A stretch of 64,000 nucleotides of DNA from Marinifilaceae bacterium (GCA_016936255.1 JAFGYE010000027.1:1-64000); one strand, 5' to 3'; positions 46,294 through 57,537 are shown, counted from the stretch's first letter. Notes: a model not told the origin generated them from the letters alone. Program-made: numbers and translations.

Positions 46294-46848
46294 TTATTTA
46301 CCCGCAGATTTACCAGCTTTTCTTCTTAGCTGTTCACCAACAAATTTAACACCCTTACCTTTATATGGCTCAGGTTTTCTGAATGATCTGATTTTAGCAG
46401 CAACCTGACCAATAAGTTGTTTATCACAACTCTCTAATGTAATGATTGGGTTTGCACGCTTTTCAGTTACAGCGGTAACATTTACCTCTGGAGCAATTTC
46501 CATGTGGATAAGGTGAGAATACCCTAAAGCTAATTCCAAAATCTGACCATTTGAAGTAGCACGGAATCCAACACCAACAAGTTCTTGCTGCAATTTGTAA
46601 CCTTCAGAAACACCAAATACCATGTTGTTCATCAACGAGCGATACAGGCCATGCATGGCTTTGTGTCTTTTTTGCTCTGATGGACGTTCCAATACCACTG
46701 TATTTTCTTCAACAGATACATTGATGTCAACATCAATTTGTTGTGTTAATTCACCTTTAGGCCCTTTAACTGTTACTGAATTATCTTTATTCACCGTTAC
46801 GCTTACTCCTGCAGGCAAATTGATAGGTAATTTTCCAATTCGTGACAT
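46294..46848 (-). CDS. rplF: 50S ribosomal protein L6
   Basis: A 184-residue uL6 protein with two related alpha/beta domains (MSRIGKLPINLPAGVSVTV, VKGPKGELTQ, and the C-terminal RKPEPYKGKGVKFVGEQLRRKAGKSAGK). It lies near the sarcin-ricin loop and elongation factor site. Its start codon is preceded by a full Shine-Dalgarno sequence, which is unusual for this genome. Confidence 0.99.
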   Translation of the reverse strand: MSRIGKLPINLPAGVSVTVNKDNSVTVKGPKGELTQQIDVDINVSVEENTVVLERPSEQKRHKAMHGLYRSLMNNMVFGVSEGYKLQQELVGVGFRATSNGQILELALGYSHLIHMEIAPEVNVTAVTEKRANPIITLESCDKQLIGQVAAKIRSFRKPEPYKGKGVKFVGEQLRRKAGKSAGK

Positions 46849-46852
46849 TTCT

Positions 46853-46862
46853 ATCCTCCTTT
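46853..46862 (-). promoter_or_regulatory. strong Shine-Dalgarno sequence before rplF
   Basis: Minus-strand AAAGGAGGAT ends 4 nt before the rplF ATG (46848); the AGGAGG core is about 6 nt from the start. It lies in the 15-bp gap after the rpsH stop. Neighbouring ribosomal genes have only A-rich leaders, as expected in a phylum whose 16S anti-SD is usually masked. Confidence 0.7.
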
Positions 46863-46863
46863 A

Positions 46864-47259
46864 TTAATAAACGTAACACAATATTTCGCCACCAACGTTT
46901 TTCTGACGAGCTTCCTTATCAGTCATTACTCCTTGCGAAGTAGAGAGAATTGCAATTCCCAAACCGTTTAGTACACGTGGTAATTCAGCTGCTCCGCAAT
47001 ATTTTCTCAAACCAGGCTTACTTACCCTTTTAAGATTTTTGATTGCGGAAATTTTTGTCTCCGGATTGTATTTCAAAGCAATTTTAATTGTGCCTTGAAC
47101 TCCATCATCAACAAACTTGTAATTAAGGATATAACCTTTATCCTTAAGAATTTTTGTCATTTCTTTTTTCACGTTAGATGCAGGTACGTCAACCACTTTG
47201 TGATTGGCCATAATCCCGTTTCTTAGACGTGTAAGAAAATCTGCTATTGGATCTGTCAT
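46864..47259 (-). CDS. rpsH: 30S ribosomal protein S8
   Basis: A 131-residue uS8 protein from the ATG at 47259 ([20 protein letters not shown]); a longer frame to 47307 adds 16 residues that do not fit the family. The C-terminal [26 protein letters not shown] is intact. It binds helix 21 of 16S rRNA and, in E. coli, represses the spc operon. Confidence 0.99.
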   Translation of the reverse strand: MTDPIADFLTRLRNGIMANHKVVDVPASNVKKEMTKILKDKGYILNYKFVDDGVQGTIKIALKYNPETKISAIKNLKRVSKPGLRKYCGAAELPRVLNGLGIAILSTSQGVMTDKEARQKNVGGEILCYVY

Positions 47260-47331
47260 TTTAAAAAAATTAAATTGATCCCGATTGCTCGGGACAATAT
47301 TTAACAAAATTGTTTTTACAAACTAATCTGC

Positions 47332-47601
47332 TTACCAACTTGCCTTCTTAATACCTGGAATTAATCCTGAAGAAGCCATTTCACGGAAAGTGATACGACT
47401 AATTCCGAATTGTCTCATGTATCCTTTAGGACGACCAGTAAGTTTACATCTGTTATGCAATCTTACAGGAGAAGAATTTTTTGGCAAACGACTAAGTCCG
47501 ATGTAATCGCCTTCCTCCTTAAGTTGAGCTCTTTTTGCTGCGTATTTTTCAACAAGCTTTTGACGCTTAACTTCGCGAGCTTTCATTGATTCTTTAGCCA
47601 T
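47332..47601 (-). CDS. rpsN: 30S ribosomal protein S14 (zinc-free form)
   Basis: An 89-residue uS14 protein of the long type ([64 protein letters not shown]). Only one of the four zinc-ribbon Cys positions is present, so it does not need zinc. Confidence 0.99.
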   Translation of the reverse strand: MAKESMKAREVKRQKLVEKYAAKRAQLKEEGDYIGLSRLPKNSSPVRLHNRCKLTGRPKGYMRQFGISRITFREMASSGLIPGIKKASW

Positions 47602-47605
47602 CGTC

Positions 47606-48160
47606 TTATTTTTTTAGGTTTTTAAATGGTAAGCCAAACTCCTTTAATAAAGCAAATGCTTCCTCATCAGTTTTAGCAGTTGTAACGAAGGTAATATTCA
47701 TACCCATTATTTTGTTTACTTCATCCAAAATAATCTCCGGGAAAATAATTTGTTCTTCGATACCTAAGGTATAGTTTCCTCTACCATCAAGTTTACCGTT
47801 AATACCTTTAAAGTCACGGATACGTGGCAAAGCAACACGTACTAATTTTTCAAGAAATTCGTACATATGCTCGCGGCGTAAAGTTACAGTAGTACCAACC
47901 GGCATCCCTTTACGAAGCTTAAAGTTCGAAATATCTTTCGAAGAAAGAGTTTGAACTGCCTTCTGACCAGTAATAGCAGTCATTTCGTTCACCGAAAATT
48001 CCAAAATTTTCTTGTCAGCAATAGCCGAACCAACACCCTGATTAATTACTATCTTCGTTAATTTAGGTGCTTGCATTACAGATTTGTAGTTAAATTCCTT
48101 CATTAATGCAGGAATAACTTCTTCTGAATATTGTTTTTTAAGAGTAGGTATATAGCTCAT
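47606..48160 (-). CDS. rplE: 50S ribosomal protein L5
   Basis: A 184-residue uL5 protein that binds 5S rRNA and contacts P-site tRNA ([79 protein letters not shown]). Its start overlaps the rplX stop by one base, suggesting coupled translation. Confidence 0.99.
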   Translation of the reverse strand: MSYIPTLKKQYSEEVIPALMKEFNYKSVMQAPKLTKIVINQGVGSAIADKKILEFSVNEMTAITGQKAVQTLSSKDISNFKLRKGMPVGTTVTLRREHMYEFLEKLVRVALPRIRDFKGINGKLDGRGNYTLGIEEQIIFPEIILDEVNKIMGMNITFVTTAKTDEEAFALLKEFGLPFKNLKK

Positions 48161-48483
48161 TACTTAATCTCCTCCCCTGACTTTTTAGAATATCTAACTA
48201 ATTTATTGTCATCACCCAAACGTCTACCAACACGGGTAGCCTTTCCGGTTGAAGCATCTTTCACATTCAAATTAGAAATGTGAATTCCTGCCTCTTTTTT
48301 AACAATACCGCCCTGAGGATTTTCAGCATTAGGTTTAGTATGTTTAGAAATCATATTAGCTCCTTCAACAATTGCTCGTTGCTTATCTACTAATACTTCT
48401 AATACTTTACCTTCCATACCTTTAGATTCCCCTGAGTTTACAATAACGGTATCACCTTTTTTAATATGTAACTTTTTTCGCAT
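48160..48483 (-). CDS. rplX: 50S ribosomal protein L24
   Basis: A 107-residue uL24 protein with a KOW motif ([28 protein letters not shown]), then [32 protein letters not shown]. It is an assembly initiator of the 50S subunit. Confidence 0.99.
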   Translation of the reverse strand: MRKKLHIKKGDTVIVNSGESKGMEGKVLEVLVDKQRAIVEGANMISKHTKPNAENPQGGIVKKEAGIHISNLNVKDASTGKATRVGRRLGDDNKLVRYSKKSGEEIK

Positions 48484-48502
48484 TGTTCTAGGTTTTCAAA
48501 GA

Positions 48503-48868
48503 TTATAAAACTTCTGGTGCCAGAGAAACGATCTTCATATCAGTATCGCGCAATTCTCTTGCAACAGGTCCAAAAATACGGGTTCCTCTCATTTCACCAG
48601 CTGTATTCAATAATACACATGCGTTATCATCGAAGCGAATATAGGATCCGTCTGGTCTTCTAATCTCTTTTTTGGTGCGAACAACAACCGCTTTTGTAAC
48701 TGTTCCTTTTTTCATATCGGAACCGGCTATAGCATTCTTTACGGTAACAACAATTTTGTCGCCAATCGAAGCATAACGCTTTTTAGTACCGCCCAACACA
48801 CGGATACAAAGAACTTCTTTGGCTCCGCTGTTATCAGCAACTGTAAGTCTACTTTCTGTTTGTATCAT
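48503..48868 (-). CDS. rplN: 50S ribosomal protein L14
   Basis: A 121-residue uL14 protein ([67 protein letters not shown]). It forms part of an intersubunit bridge and starts 2 bp after the rpsQ stop. Confidence 0.99.
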   Translation of the reverse strand: MIQTESRLTVADNSGAKEVLCIRVLGGTKKRYASIGDKIVVTVKNAIAGSDMKKGTVTKAVVVRTKKEIRRPDGSYIRFDDNACVLLNTAGEMRGTRIFGPVARELRDTDMKIVSLAPEVL

Positions 48869-48870
48869 GT

Positions 48871-49125
48871 TTACTTAGCTCTTTCAATAATTTCAACTAA
48901 TCTCCAACTCTTATTTTTACTAATAGGTCGGGTTTCCATGATCTTTACGGTATCACCTTCATTACAGGTGTTTTCTTCGTCGTGAGCAGTGAATTTCTTC
49001 GACTTGTTCACAAACTTTCCGTAAATTGGGTGCTTCTCTTTGGTATGCACAACAATAGTTATGGATTTCTCCATTTTATTGCTTACCACAACCCCGATAC
49101 GTTCTTTTCTAAGATTTCTTTCCAT
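48871..49125 (-). CDS. rpsQ: 30S ribosomal protein S17
   Basis: An 84-residue uS17 protein ([66 protein letters not shown]). I take the ATG at 49125; the preceding in-frame GTG would add only one residue. Confidence 0.99.
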   Translation of the reverse strand: MERNLRKERIGVVVSNKMEKSITIVVHTKEKHPIYGKFVNKSKKFTAHDEENTCNEGDTVKIMETRPISKNKSWRLVEIIERAK

Positions 49126-49131
49126 CACTTT

Positions 49132-49329
49132 TTACTTATCAGTTAATTGCCTGTGACGCAACTCAGTTACAAGTCTAGCAATGTTACGTCGGGTTACCTT
49201 TATTTGCAAAGGATTTTCCAAAGGTGAAATAGCGTGATTTAGCTTGAATCGAGTTAATGTAGATCTTTCAGTATCTACCTTTTCTACTATTTCCTGTGTT
49301 GTTAACTCTTTAATTTCTGAATTCTTCAT
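49132..49329 (-). CDS. rpmC: 50S ribosomal protein L29
   Basis: A 65-residue, two-helix uL29 protein (NSEIKELTTQEIVEKVDTERSTLTRFKLNHAISPLENPLQIK, RRNIARLVTELRHRQ). It lies next to the peptide exit and helps dock trigger factor and SRP. It is separated from rplP by 2 bp. Confidence 0.98.
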   Translation of the reverse strand: MKNSEIKELTTQEIVEKVDTERSTLTRFKLNHAISPLENPLQIKVTRRNIARLVTELRHRQLTDK

Positions 49330-49331
49330 GA

Positions 49332-49763
49332 TTAATCATTTGAATTTTCAACATAATCACGTCTTACGACAAATTTGGTAGTTACAGGTAATTTTTGAGC
49401 CGCTAAGCGCAATGCTTCTTTAGCTACTTCGAAAGGTACCCCTTCACATTCGAATAACATTCTTCCTGGTGATACAGGAGCAACGAATCCTTCTGGTGAA
49501 CCTTTACCCTTACCCATACGAACCTCTGCAGGTTTCTTAGTGATTGGTTTATCTGGAAAAATTCTAATCCAAATTTGACCTTGTCTTTGCATATATCGGG
49601 TTACTGCCACACGAGCAGCTTCAATTTGACGACCAGTGATCCACTTGGTTTCAAGTGATTTGATCCCAAAAGATCCGAATGCTAATTCAGTACCGCGACC
49701 GGCATTGCCTTTGATTCGTCCCTTTTGTTGTCTCCTAAATTTTGTCCTTTTTGGTTGTAACAT
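49332..49763 (-). CDS. rplP: 50S ribosomal protein L16
   Basis: A 143-residue uL16 protein ([75 protein letters not shown]). It helps position tRNA in the A site near the peptidyl-transferase centre. Confidence 0.99.
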   Translation of the reverse strand: MLQPKRTKFRRQQKGRIKGNAGRGTELAFGSFGIKSLETKWITGRQIEAARVAVTRYMQRQGQIWIRIFPDKPITKKPAEVRMGKGKGSPEGFVAPVSPGRMLFECEGVPFEVAKEALRLAAQKLPVTTKFVVRRDYVENSND

Positions 49764-49789
49764 CGTACTAATTCTTTAAAATTTAAAGA

Positions 49790-50500
49790 CTACTTCTTTT
49801 TTCTTCTATTAAAACCACCTTTTGCTTTTGGAGCTCTTCCGTCACGCATTCCTGCGTTAGGAGTTAAGTCACGCTTACCGTAAACTTCACCTTTACAGAT
49901 CCATACTTTGATACCTAGTAAACCGTAAGTTGTTAAAGCTTCGGCTAAACAATAATCGATATCAGCTCTCAAGGTGTGTAGTGGGGTACGTCCTTCTTTG
50001 TACATTTCAGCACGAGCCATTTCAGCTCCGTTCAAACGACCAGAAATCTGTATTTTAATTCCCTCTGCACCCATTCTCATAGTAGAAGCAATAGCCATCT
50101 TAATTGCACGACGATAGGCGATACGACCTTCGATTTGACGAGCAATATTATTAGCAACGATTACAGCATCCATTTCCGGACGCTTAATTTCAAAGATGTT
50201 AATTTGTACCTCTTTGTCAGTAATCTTCTTCAACTCTTCTTTCAGTTTATCTACTTCCTGACCACCTTTTCCGATAATAATACCAGGACGAGCAGTGTTA
50301 ACAGTAATAGTAATTAACTTTAGAGTTCTTTCGATGATGATTTTAGAAATACTTGCTTTTGCTAAACGAGCATTTAGGTATTTTCTAATTTTGGTATCTT
50401 CAACAAGCTTATCGCCGTAGTTTTTTCCGCCAAACCAGTTAGAATCCCATCCTCTGATGATTCCTAGTCTATTTCCGATTGGATTTACTTTTTGTCCCAT
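49790..50500 (-). CDS. rpsC: 30S ribosomal protein S3
   Basis: A 236-residue uS3 protein with a KH domain (about 40-110, with [20 protein letters not shown]) and the C-terminal domain ([41 protein letters not shown]). It lines the mRNA entry channel and contributes to helicase activity. The basic tail ends NRRKKK. Confidence 0.99.
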   Translation of the reverse strand: MGQKVNPIGNRLGIIRGWDSNWFGGKNYGDKLVEDTKIRKYLNARLAKASISKIIIERTLKLITITVNTARPGIIIGKGGQEVDKLKEELKKITDKEVQINIFEIKRPEMDAVIVANNIARQIEGRIAYRRAIKMAIASTMRMGAEGIKIQISGRLNGAEMARAEMYKEGRTPLHTLRADIDYCLAEALTTYGLLGIKVWICKGEVYGKRDLTPNAGMRDGRAPKAKGGFNRRKKK

Positions 50501-50505
50501 TCTAA

Positions 50506-50925
50506 CTATTGTTTAGTACTATCGGCTTCAGCTGTTTTGCTGCCCAACAATATAGTTACATGATTTGATCTCTTCTTTATTCTATGTGCTCTTCCCTGAG
50601 GGGCAGGTCTAAGACGTTTAAGGATTCTCGCTGAATCAACGCTAATTTCTTTAACGTATAATGCGCTTTCCTCAATTCGTTGCCCTTCATTCTTAGCTTG
50701 CCAATTGGCAATAGCTGAAAGCAATAGTTTTTCTACGCGATTTGATGCCTCCTTCGGACTGAAACGAAGTACATCTAAAGCTCGGTTCACCTCCATACCT
50801 CTTACCATATCGGTAACAAGTCTCATTTTGCGAGGTGAAGTAGGAACATTTCTCAAGCTAGCAAATGCTTTGCTCTTGTTTTCCTCCTTTATTTGGTTTG
50901 CTTTTATTCTTTTTCTTGCACCCAT
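50506..50925 (-). CDS. rplV: 50S ribosomal protein L22
   Basis: A 139-residue uL22 protein ([71 protein letters not shown]). Its long hairpin lines the exit tunnel near the macrolide site. Confidence 0.99.
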   Translation of the reverse strand: MGARKRIKANQIKEENKSKAFASLRNVPTSPRKMRLVTDMVRGMEVNRALDVLRFSPKEASNRVEKLLLSAIANWQAKNEGQRIEESALYVKEISVDSARILKRLRPAPQGRAHRIKKRSNHVTILLGSKTAEADSTKQ

Positions 50926-50965
50926 TTTTACAAATTCAAAATGTTAATTAAAACCAATGACATGC

Positions 50966-51235
50966 TTATCGTTTTTTCTTGTCAGCATGTCCTCTAAAAG
51001 TACGAGTTGGTGCAAATTCACCTAATTTATGTCCTACCATGTTTTCAGTAACATAAACAGGAATGAATTTGTTTCCGTTGTGCACGGCGATCGTATGACC
51101 TACGAAATCCGGAGAGATCATTGAACGTCTTGACCAGGTTTTAACAACTGTTTTTTTCCCTGATTCGTTTTGTCCCAATACTCGTCTTTCCAGCTTGAAA
51201 TCGATAAAAGGTCCTTTTTTTAATGAACGACTCAT
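50966..51235 (-). CDS. rpsS: 30S ribosomal protein S19
   Basis: An 89-residue uS19 protein ([69 protein letters not shown]). It forms a head complex with S13. Confidence 0.99.
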   Translation of the reverse strand: MSRSLKKGPFIDFKLERRVLGQNESGKKTVVKTWSRRSMISPDFVGHTIAVHNGNKFIPVYVTENMVGHKLGEFAPTRTFRGHADKKKR

Positions 51236-51253
51236 AACAATCTAATTATCAAA

Positions 51254-52078
51254 TTATTTTTTCCTTCTTTCAACAATATACTTATTAGAAGCATTCTTCT
51301 TAGCTCTGGTTTTGAAACCTTTTGCTAAAACACCTGTTCTAGAACGTGGATGTCCACCTGAAGATTTACCTTCACCACCACCCATTGGGTGATCTACTGG
51401 ATTCATTACCACACCACGAACTCTAGGTCTTCTTCCCAACCAACGAGTACGTCCAGCTTTACCACTTCTTTCTAACGCATGGTCAGTATTAGAAACAGTT
51501 CCGATGGTAGCCTTACAGGTTACAAGAATCATTCTAACTTCACTTGAAGGCAATTTGATAGATGCATACTTGCCATCTCGTGCTACGAGTTGAGCATATG
51601 CACCAGCGCTACGAGCCATCACTGCACCTTGAGAGGGTCTTAATTCAATATTATGAATTATTGTACCTAATGGGATATCAGATAATGGCATTGAATTTCC
51701 GATTTCAGGAGCTATTTTATTTCCAGAAAGCAAAGACTGACCAACTTCCAATCCATTTGGTGCGACGATGTAACGTTTCTCACCATCAGCATACACTAGC
51801 AAAGCTATGCGTGCAGTACGGTTTGGATCGTACTCAATCGAAACCACTTTGGCAGGAACGCCATCTTTGTCTCTTTTGAAATCAATAACTCGATATCTTC
51901 TTTTGTGACCACCACCTATATATCTCATTGTCATCTTACCGGAGTTATTTCTACCACCAGTTTTTTTCATTGGTCTTAACAATGATTTTTCAGGTTTGTC
52001 TGTAGTAACCTGCTCAAAGGTGTTAAGAATCTTATGCCTTTGACCAGGAGTTACAGGTCTTAATTTACGTACAGCCAT
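51254..52078 (-). CDS. rplB: 50S ribosomal protein L2
   Basis: A 274-residue uL2 protein ([47 protein letters not shown]). It has the conserved C-terminal [28 protein letters not shown] with the His implicated near the peptidyl-transferase centre. It is required for subunit association. Confidence 0.99.
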   Translation of the reverse strand: MAVRKLRPVTPGQRHKILNTFEQVTTDKPEKSLLRPMKKTGGRNNSGKMTMRYIGGGHKRRYRVIDFKRDKDGVPAKVVSIEYDPNRTARIALLVYADGEKRYIVAPNGLEVGQSLLSGNKIAPEIGNSMPLSDIPLGTIIHNIELRPSQGAVMARSAGAYAQLVARDGKYASIKLPSSEVRMILVTCKATIGTVSNTDHALERSGKAGRTRWLGRRPRVRGVVMNPVDHPMGGGEGKSSGGHPRSRTGVLAKGFKTRAKKNASNKYIVERRKK

Positions 52079-52085
52079 TTTCTAA

Positions 52086-52376
52086 TTAAATATTGCTATA
52101 AAAATCTATTTTATCCCCTTCAACTAAAGTAACGATCGCTTTCTTAAAAGAAGCAGTTCTTCCTTCAATTGCACCTGCTTTAGTAAAACGACTCTTCTTC
52201 TTACCTTGATAATTCATGGTATTAACAGCCGCTACCTTAACATTGTACATTGATTCTATTGCCTTTTTAATTTCGATCTTCTTCGCTCTGCGATCCACAA
52301 CAAATCCAAAGCAATTTAATTTTTCGCTTTGGGCTGTCATCTTCTCGGTAACGATCGGTTTGATTAAAATTTCCAT
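52086..52376 (-). CDS. rplW: 50S ribosomal protein L23
   Basis: A 96-residue uL23 protein (ILIKPIVTEKMTAQSEKLNCFGFVVDRRAKKIEIKKAIESMYNVKVAAVNTMNYQGKKKSR). It is the docking site for trigger factor and SRP at the tunnel exit. Confidence 0.99.
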   Translation of the reverse strand: MEILIKPIVTEKMTAQSEKLNCFGFVVDRRAKKIEIKKAIESMYNVKVAAVNTMNYQGKKKSRFTKAGAIEGRTASFKKAIVTLVEGDKIDFYSNI

Positions 52377-52385
52377 CTTTTAAAC

Positions 52386-53018
52386 TTAATTTAGTTTAAA
52401 CATTTCATCGAGCCCTTTTACGGAGCTCTCTACAAATAACAAAGTTGAAGCTTTCATAATATCGTAAGTTGCAAGGTCAGAAACACGTACAACTTCAACA
52501 TTCTTCAAATTACGAGAAGACAAATATATGTTTTTATTGTCTTCGGCTAACACCAAAAGCACTTTTTTATCAGATACTTTCAGGTTTTTTTGAAGTTCAA
52601 CAAAACTTTTTGTCTTAACAGCTTCAAAATTGAAATCTTCGATAATTAACAAACCATCATTTTGAGCTTTTAAACTTAAAGCTGACCGACGAGCTAATTG
52701 CTTTAATTTCTTATTCAATTTGAAACTATAGTTTCTTGGACGTGGACCGAATACTCGTCCTCCCCCTCTGAACACAGGCGATTTAATGCTACCCGCACGA
52801 GCTGTACCAGTACCTTTTTGTTTCTTTATCTTCTTAGTACTACCTGAGATCTCAGCTCTTTCTTTCGATTTGTGAGTTCCCTGACGTTGGTTAGCTAAAT
52901 ACTGCTTAACATCTAGGTAAATAGCGTGTTCGTTTGGTTCAATTGCAAAAACCGAGTCGTTCAACTCAATTTTTCTGCCTGTATCTTCTCCAGATTTATT
53001 TAAAATAGTTAATTCCAT
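52386..53018 (-). CDS. rplD: 50S ribosomal protein L4
   Basis: A 210-residue uL4 protein. It has the RNA-binding loop ([51 protein letters not shown]) and a Rossmann-like C-terminal part ([25 protein letters not shown]). In E. coli it autoregulates the S10 operon. Its start overlaps the rplC stop by one base. Confidence 0.99.
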   Translation of the reverse strand: MELTILNKSGEDTGRKIELNDSVFAIEPNEHAIYLDVKQYLANQRQGTHKSKERAEISGSTKKIKKQKGTGTARAGSIKSPVFRGGGRVFGPRPRNYSFKLNKKLKQLARRSALSLKAQNDGLLIIEDFNFEAVKTKSFVELQKNLKVSDKKVLLVLAEDNKNIYLSSRNLKNVEVVRVSDLATYDIMKASTLLFVESSVKGLDEMFKLN

Positions 53019-53635
53019 TACTTTTCAATAATTACGTATGAACCTTTAGACCCTGGAAGAGATCCTTTAACTAATAATAAGTTGTTCTCAGGAATAACCT
53101 TAAGAACCTGAAGGTTTTCCACCTTCACAGTGTCCCCACCCATACGTCCGGCCATTCTCATGCCTTTAAATACGCGAGCTGGGTAAGATGCAGCACCAAT
53201 AGAACCTGGAGCACGTAAACGGTTATGCTGACCGTGGGTTTGTCCTCCTACTCCGCCAAAACCATGACGTTTCACTACCCCTTGAAAACCTTTACCTTTT
53301 GATATACCTGTGATATCTACGAAAGTAGACTCCTCAATAATATCAATTGTAATAACATCTCCTAACTTGTAATCAGCTCCGAAATCTCCGAACTCAACAA
53401 GTTTTTTCTTAGGGGTTGTGTTTGCCTTTTTAAAGTGCCCATCTAGCGCCTTCGTTGTTCGCTTTTCTTTCTTTTCGTCGAAAGCCAACTGAAGTGCTTC
53501 GTAACCATCAGTTTCAATAGTTTTGATCTGGGTTACAACACATGGACCTGCCTCAATGACAGTGCATGGAATATTTTTTCCCTCGGCACTGTAAACGGAA
53601 GTCATTCCGATTTTTTTTCCAATTAATCCTGGCAT
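53018..53635 (-). CDS. rplC: 50S ribosomal protein L3
   Basis: A 205-residue uL3 protein ([81 protein letters not shown]). Its central loop reaches the peptidyl-transferase centre, and it initiates 50S assembly. Confidence 0.99.
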   Translation of the reverse strand: MPGLIGKKIGMTSVYSAEGKNIPCTVIEAGPCVVTQIKTIETDGYEALQLAFDEKKEKRTTKALDGHFKKANTTPKKKLVEFGDFGADYKLGDVITIDIIEESTFVDITGISKGKGFQGVVKRHGFGGVGGQTHGQHNRLRAPGSIGAASYPARVFKGMRMAGRMGGDTVKVENLQVLKVIPENNLLLVKGSLPGSKGSYVIIEK

Positions 53636-53672
53636 TTTTCTTTATTTTTTTAAAAATAAATCTAACAGTTTA

Positions 53673-53978
53673 TCAAACTTTAATCTCTACTTCTACTCCA
53701 CTAGGCAACTCTAGTTTCATCAGAGCATCAATTGTACTTGCAGTAGAACTGTAAATATCAATTAGACGTTTAAATGAAGAAAGTTGAAACTGCTCTCTTG
53801 ATTTCTTGTTCACGAAAGTTGAACGAAGAACGGTAAAAATTCTTTTGTGAGTTGGAAGTGGAATAGGACCACTTACTACCGCACCTGTAGCCTTAACTGT
53901 CTTAACGATTTTCTCAGCTGAGTTATCAACCAAGTTGTGATCGTAAGATTTCAGTTTAATTCTAATTTTTTGGCTCAT
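53673..53978 (-). CDS. rpsJ: 30S ribosomal protein S10
   Basis: A 101-residue uS10/NusE protein ([64 protein letters not shown]). It also acts in antitermination with NusB. It directly follows fusA by 24 bp with no tuf gene between, as usual in Bacteroidota. Confidence 0.99.
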   Translation of the reverse strand: MSQKIRIKLKSYDHNLVDNSAEKIVKTVKATGAVVSGPIPLPTHKRIFTVLRSTFVNKKSREQFQLSSFKRLIDIYSSTASTIDALMKLELPSGVEVEIKV

Positions 53979-54002
53979 ATTATTTAATATTATACGATAA
54001 AA

Positions 54003-56117
54003 CTATAGTAATTCAACTTTACCCTTGGCTTTCTCAACCACTTCTTTTGCAATACCTTTTGGCACCTCAGCAAAATGATCAAATTCCATAGAAGAATTTG
54101 CCCGACCAGAAGATAAGGTTCTCAATACAGTAACGTATCCAAATTGTTCTGACAATGGTACTGTAGCATTTACAACACGTGCTCCATGCTTAGACTCCAT
54201 TCCTTCAATCTGACCTCTACGCTTATTCAAGTCACCAATGATATCTCCCATGTATTCTTCAGGTGTGATAACTTCAATTTTCATGATTGGCTCAAGAAGT
54301 ACTGGTTTCGCTTTAGCACAAGCTTCACGGTATCCTTGCTTAGCGGCCAATTCAAACGAAAGCTGATCAGAATCTACTGGATGGAAAGATCCGTCAAGCA
54401 ACTCAACCTTTAATGAATCAACAGTATAACCTGCCAATACACCATTTTTCATTGCCTCTTTGAAACCTTTCTGTACAGATGGGATAAATTCCTTAGGGAT
54501 ATTACCACCTTTAACCTTGTCTACAAACTGTAGTCCTTCTCCTTCAAAATCTGCATCAACAGGAGATAGGTTGAAAATAATATCAGCAAATTTACCACGA
54601 CCACCAGACTGCTTTTTAAATACCTGACGGTGATTAACAGTTCCGGTAATAGCTTCTTTGTATGCAACCTGAGGTGCTCCCTGATTACACTCTACTTTAA
54701 ATTCACGCTTCAAACGGTCAACAATGATATCCAGGTGAAGTTCACCCATACCACTAATAACTGTTTGTCCTGATTCCTCATCAGTTTTCACATGGAAAGT
54801 TGGATCTTCTTCAGCTAATTTAGCCAATGCCATACCCATCTTATCAAGATCCTTCTGAGTTAAAGGCTCAATAGCAATACCAATTACCGGTTCTGGAAAA
54901 TCCATCGATTCAAGCTCGATTGAAGTTTCTTTTTGACACAATGTATCACCAGTTCTGATATCTTTAAACCCAACGCATGCGCAAATATCACCAGCTTCTA
55001 CACGATCAATAGCATTTTGCTTATTTGAGTGCATTTGATATAAACGTGAAATACGTTCTTTGTTACCTGTTCTAACATTATAAACGTAAGAACCTGCATC
55101 AATAGATCCAGAATACAAACGAGTAAAAGCCAAACGACCTACAAATGGGTCGGTAGCAATTTTAAATGCCAAAGCAGCCAAAGGCTCATCAACAGAAGGT
55201 TGTCTTGAAACAACTTCATCTGTTCCAGGAACTTTACCAACAATAGCATCAACATCTAAAGGAGATGGCAAGAATGTAATAACAGCATCCAACAAACGCT
55301 GAACACCTTTATTTTTAAATGCCGAACCACACAACATTGGAACAATGTCCATAGCGATAGTAGCCTTACGAATCACATCCAAAAGCTCTTGCTCTGTAAT
55401 AGAATCCGGATCTTCGAAGAAACGCTCCATCAAATCCTCATCATGTACTGCAACAGCCTCAACAAGTGTTTCTCTCCACTCATTAGCTTCTTCAACTAAA
55501 TAATCAGGAATATCCTCTAATGTATAATTAGTTCCGTTCTCATCATCATACCAAATAACAGCTTTCATTGCGATCAAATCAACCACACCTCTAAAGCTCT
55601 CTTCAGTTCCAATAGGAATTTGAACAGGAATTGGATTAGCCCCCAATTTCTCTCTTACTTCACGAACAGCTTTGTAAAAATCAGCACCTGAACGGTCCAT
55701 TTTATTTACAAAACCCATACGTGGAACTTTATATTTATCAGCTTGTCTCCAAACTGTTTCTGATTGTGCCTCAACACCACCAACTGCACAGAAACATGCA
55801 ACAGCACCATCCAAAACACGCAATGAACGCTCTACCTCTACAGTAAAATCAACGTGACCTGGAGTATCAATGATATTTACCTGATACTTTTCACTGTCGT
55901 AATTCCAAAAACAGGTTGTTGCAGCAGAAGTAATTGTAATACCTCTTTCTTGCTCTTGCTCCATCCAGTCCATTGTAGCCGCACCATCATGCACCTCACC
56001 AATTTTGTGAGAAACTCCGGTATAATACAAAATACGCTCAGTGGTAGTTGTTTTACCGGCGTCGATGTGCGCCATGATACCAATATTCCTGGTGAATTTT
56101 AAATCTCTCTTTGCCAT
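54003..56117 (-). CDS. fusA: elongation factor G (canonical)
   Basis: A 704-residue translocase with complete GTPase motifs: G1 AHIDAGKTT (16-24), G2 RGITI (58-62), G3 DTPGHVDF with catalytic His88, G4 NKMD and G5 GSAFKN. Domains II-V follow (domain IV about 485-610). It drives tRNA-mRNA translocation and, with RRF, ribosome recycling. It lies between rpsG and rpsJ in the str part of the superoperon. A second, divergent paralogue is encoded 1.4 kb away. Confidence 0.99.
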   Translation of the reverse strand: MAKRDLKFTRNIGIMAHIDAGKTTTTERILYYTGVSHKIGEVHDGAATMDWMEQEQERGITITSAATTCFWNYDSEKYQVNIIDTPGHVDFTVEVERSLRVLDGAVACFCAVGGVEAQSETVWRQADKYKVPRMGFVNKMDRSGADFYKAVREVREKLGANPIPVQIPIGTEESFRGVVDLIAMKAVIWYDDENGTNYTLEDIPDYLVEEANEWRETLVEAVAVHDEDLMERFFEDPDSITEQELLDVIRKATIAMDIVPMLCGSAFKNKGVQRLLDAVITFLPSPLDVDAIVGKVPGTDEVVSRQPSVDEPLAALAFKIATDPFVGRLAFTRLYSGSIDAGSYVYNVRTGNKERISRLYQMHSNKQNAIDRVEAGDICACVGFKDIRTGDTLCQKETSIELESMDFPEPVIGIAIEPLTQKDLDKMGMALAKLAEEDPTFHVKTDEESGQTVISGMGELHLDIIVDRLKREFKVECNQGAPQVAYKEAITGTVNHRQVFKKQSGGRGKFADIIFNLSPVDADFEGEGLQFVDKVKGGNIPKEFIPSVQKGFKEAMKNGVLAGYTVDSLKVELLDGSFHPVDSDQLSFELAAKQGYREACAKAKPVLLEPIMKIEVITPEEYMGDIIGDLNKRRGQIEGMESKHGARVVNATVPLSEQFGYVTVLRTLSSGRANSSMEFDHFAEVPKGIAKEVVEKAKGKVELL

Positions 56118-56143
56118 ATTCTTTTAGAATCGCTTAACAGTTA

Positions 56144-56620
56144 TTAAAATCTAAAGTGAGCAAAAGCACGGTTAGCTTCAGCCATTCTATGTGTATCTTC
56201 TTTCTTCTTGTAAGCTCCACCTTCTTCGTTGTATCCGCCAAGAATTTCCGCAGACAATTTTTCAGCCATCGATTTACCAGATCTTTTGCGTGCAAAAAGA
56301 ATCATACTTTTAATGGCGATTGAAACTTTTCTTTCAGGACGAATCTCTGTAGGAACTTGAAAAGTTGCTCCACCTACGCGTCGGCTCTTAACCTCTACTG
56401 CTGGAGTAATGTTTTCTAAAGCTTTTTTCCAAATCTCAAGTGGAGATTTCTCTAGCTTTTCTGTTTTCGTTTTAACGATTTCTAAAGCATCATAAAACAC
56501 TTTAAAGGAAAGATTTTTCTTTCCGTCAACCATTAAGTCATTAACAAATCTTGTTACCAAAACGTCATTAAACTTTGGATCTGGTAATAAAATCCTCTTT
56601 TTTGGTCTTGACTTTCTCAT
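56144..56620 (-). CDS. rpsG: 30S ribosomal protein S7
   Basis: A 158-residue uS7 protein ([95 protein letters not shown]). It is the primary assembly protein of the 30S head and contacts E-site tRNA. A 129-bp gap separates it from rpsL. Confidence 0.99.
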   Translation of the reverse strand: MRKSRPKKRILLPDPKFNDVLVTRFVNDLMVDGKKNLSFKVFYDALEIVKTKTEKLEKSPLEIWKKALENITPAVEVKSRRVGGATFQVPTEIRPERKVSIAIKSMILFARKRSGKSMAEKLSAEILGGYNEEGGAYKKKEDTHRMAEANRAFAHFRF

Positions 56621-56749
56621 TTTCTCTTAGTTTACGAGTTATCCGTTGTAGCTGCCTGGTTCAGTCTTCAAAAATCTCACGATCATTTACTCAACTTAAT
56701 AGAGAACAACACATAAACATTAACTCACAGTTTTAAAAACTAGAATTAA

Positions 56750-57130
56750 TTACTTTTTAGCTTTAGGTCTCTTTGTACCATACTTAGAACGACGTTGTTT
56801 ACGACCTTCTACCCCTGAAGCATCCAGAGCACCACGAACAAGGTGATATCTTACTCCTGGAAGATCCTTTACACGACCACCTCTAATCAAAACGATCGAG
56901 TGTTCCTGTAAGTTGTGTCCTTCTCCTGGAATGTAAGCATTCACTTCTTTTCCGTTAGTCAATCTAACACGGGCTACTTTACGCATTGCCGAGTTAGGCT
57001 TCTTAGGTGTAGTCGTATACACACGAACACAAACCCCTCTCCTCTGTGGACAAGAATCCAATGCCGGAGCCTTGCTTTTATCGATAAGCTTGGTTCTTCC
57101 TTTTCTAACTAACTGTTGAATTGTAGGCAT
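56750..57130 (-). CDS. rpsL: 30S ribosomal protein S12
   Basis: A 126-residue uS12 decoding-centre protein ([80 protein letters not shown]). The Lys of TTTPKKPNS is the wild-type streptomycin-sensitive residue. It is the first gene of the superoperon, behind two promoters. Confidence 0.99.
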   Translation of the reverse strand: MPTIQQLVRKGRTKLIDKSKAPALDSCPQRRGVCVRVYTTTPKKPNSAMRKVARVRLTNGKEVNAYIPGEGHNLQEHSIVLIRGGRVKDLPGVRYHLVRGALDASGVEGRKQRRSKYGTKRPKAKK

Positions 57131-57176
57131 ATTAACAATTACTTTTTTAATTAAATATTTTTAACAATTTGGTTTG

Positions 57177-57208
57177 CAAAGGTATTATTTATTTTATAAA
57201 ATCAGCAA
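57177..57208 (-). promoter_or_regulatory. superoperon promoter, proximal
   Basis: Minus-strand TTG (57208-57206), 21 nt, then TACCTTTG (57184-57177), about 47 bp before rpsL. It fits the Bacteroidota consensus. Confidence 0.7.
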
Positions 57209-57249
57209 TTCAGCCATGTAATTTTATAAAACCCCTTTAAATCAGCGCA

Positions 57250-57280
57250 CAAAGGTAAGAAAAGCCTTTAGAAAAGACAA
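57250..57280 (-). promoter_or_regulatory. superoperon promoter, distal
   Basis: Minus-strand TTG (57280-57278), 20 nt, then TACCTTTG (57257-57250). It has the same -7 octamer as the proximal promoter, 73 bp further from rpsL. The remaining part of the 407-bp gap to the divergent EF-G2 gene shows no other feature I can support. Confidence 0.7.
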
Positions 57281-57537
57281 GTTATTCTCTATCAAAAAAA
57301 TAAGCTGTTTACGTTTATTTTAAAAAGAGCCGTGCCTTCCAGTAAAATCAAGGAGTAGAAGTTAAAAATACAATCAAAATTTATGGATGTCAATTTTTTA
57401 TGCCTCCGATCTCTTAATGTATATTGTATCTAACTAAAAAGTTAATTAATTTAGAAAACCTTATAAGTAAAAATGAGTTTTATCAACTTCAAACCCAAAA
57501 TAAATACATTTTTTTCAAACCCAAAAAAAATACCATT

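Noticed and set aside
57424-57537. N-terminal 38-residue extension of the EF-G2 gene.
   Set aside because: It is Lys/Asn-rich low-complexity sequence with no family match. The ATG at 57538 begins exactly where EF-G2 homologues begin.
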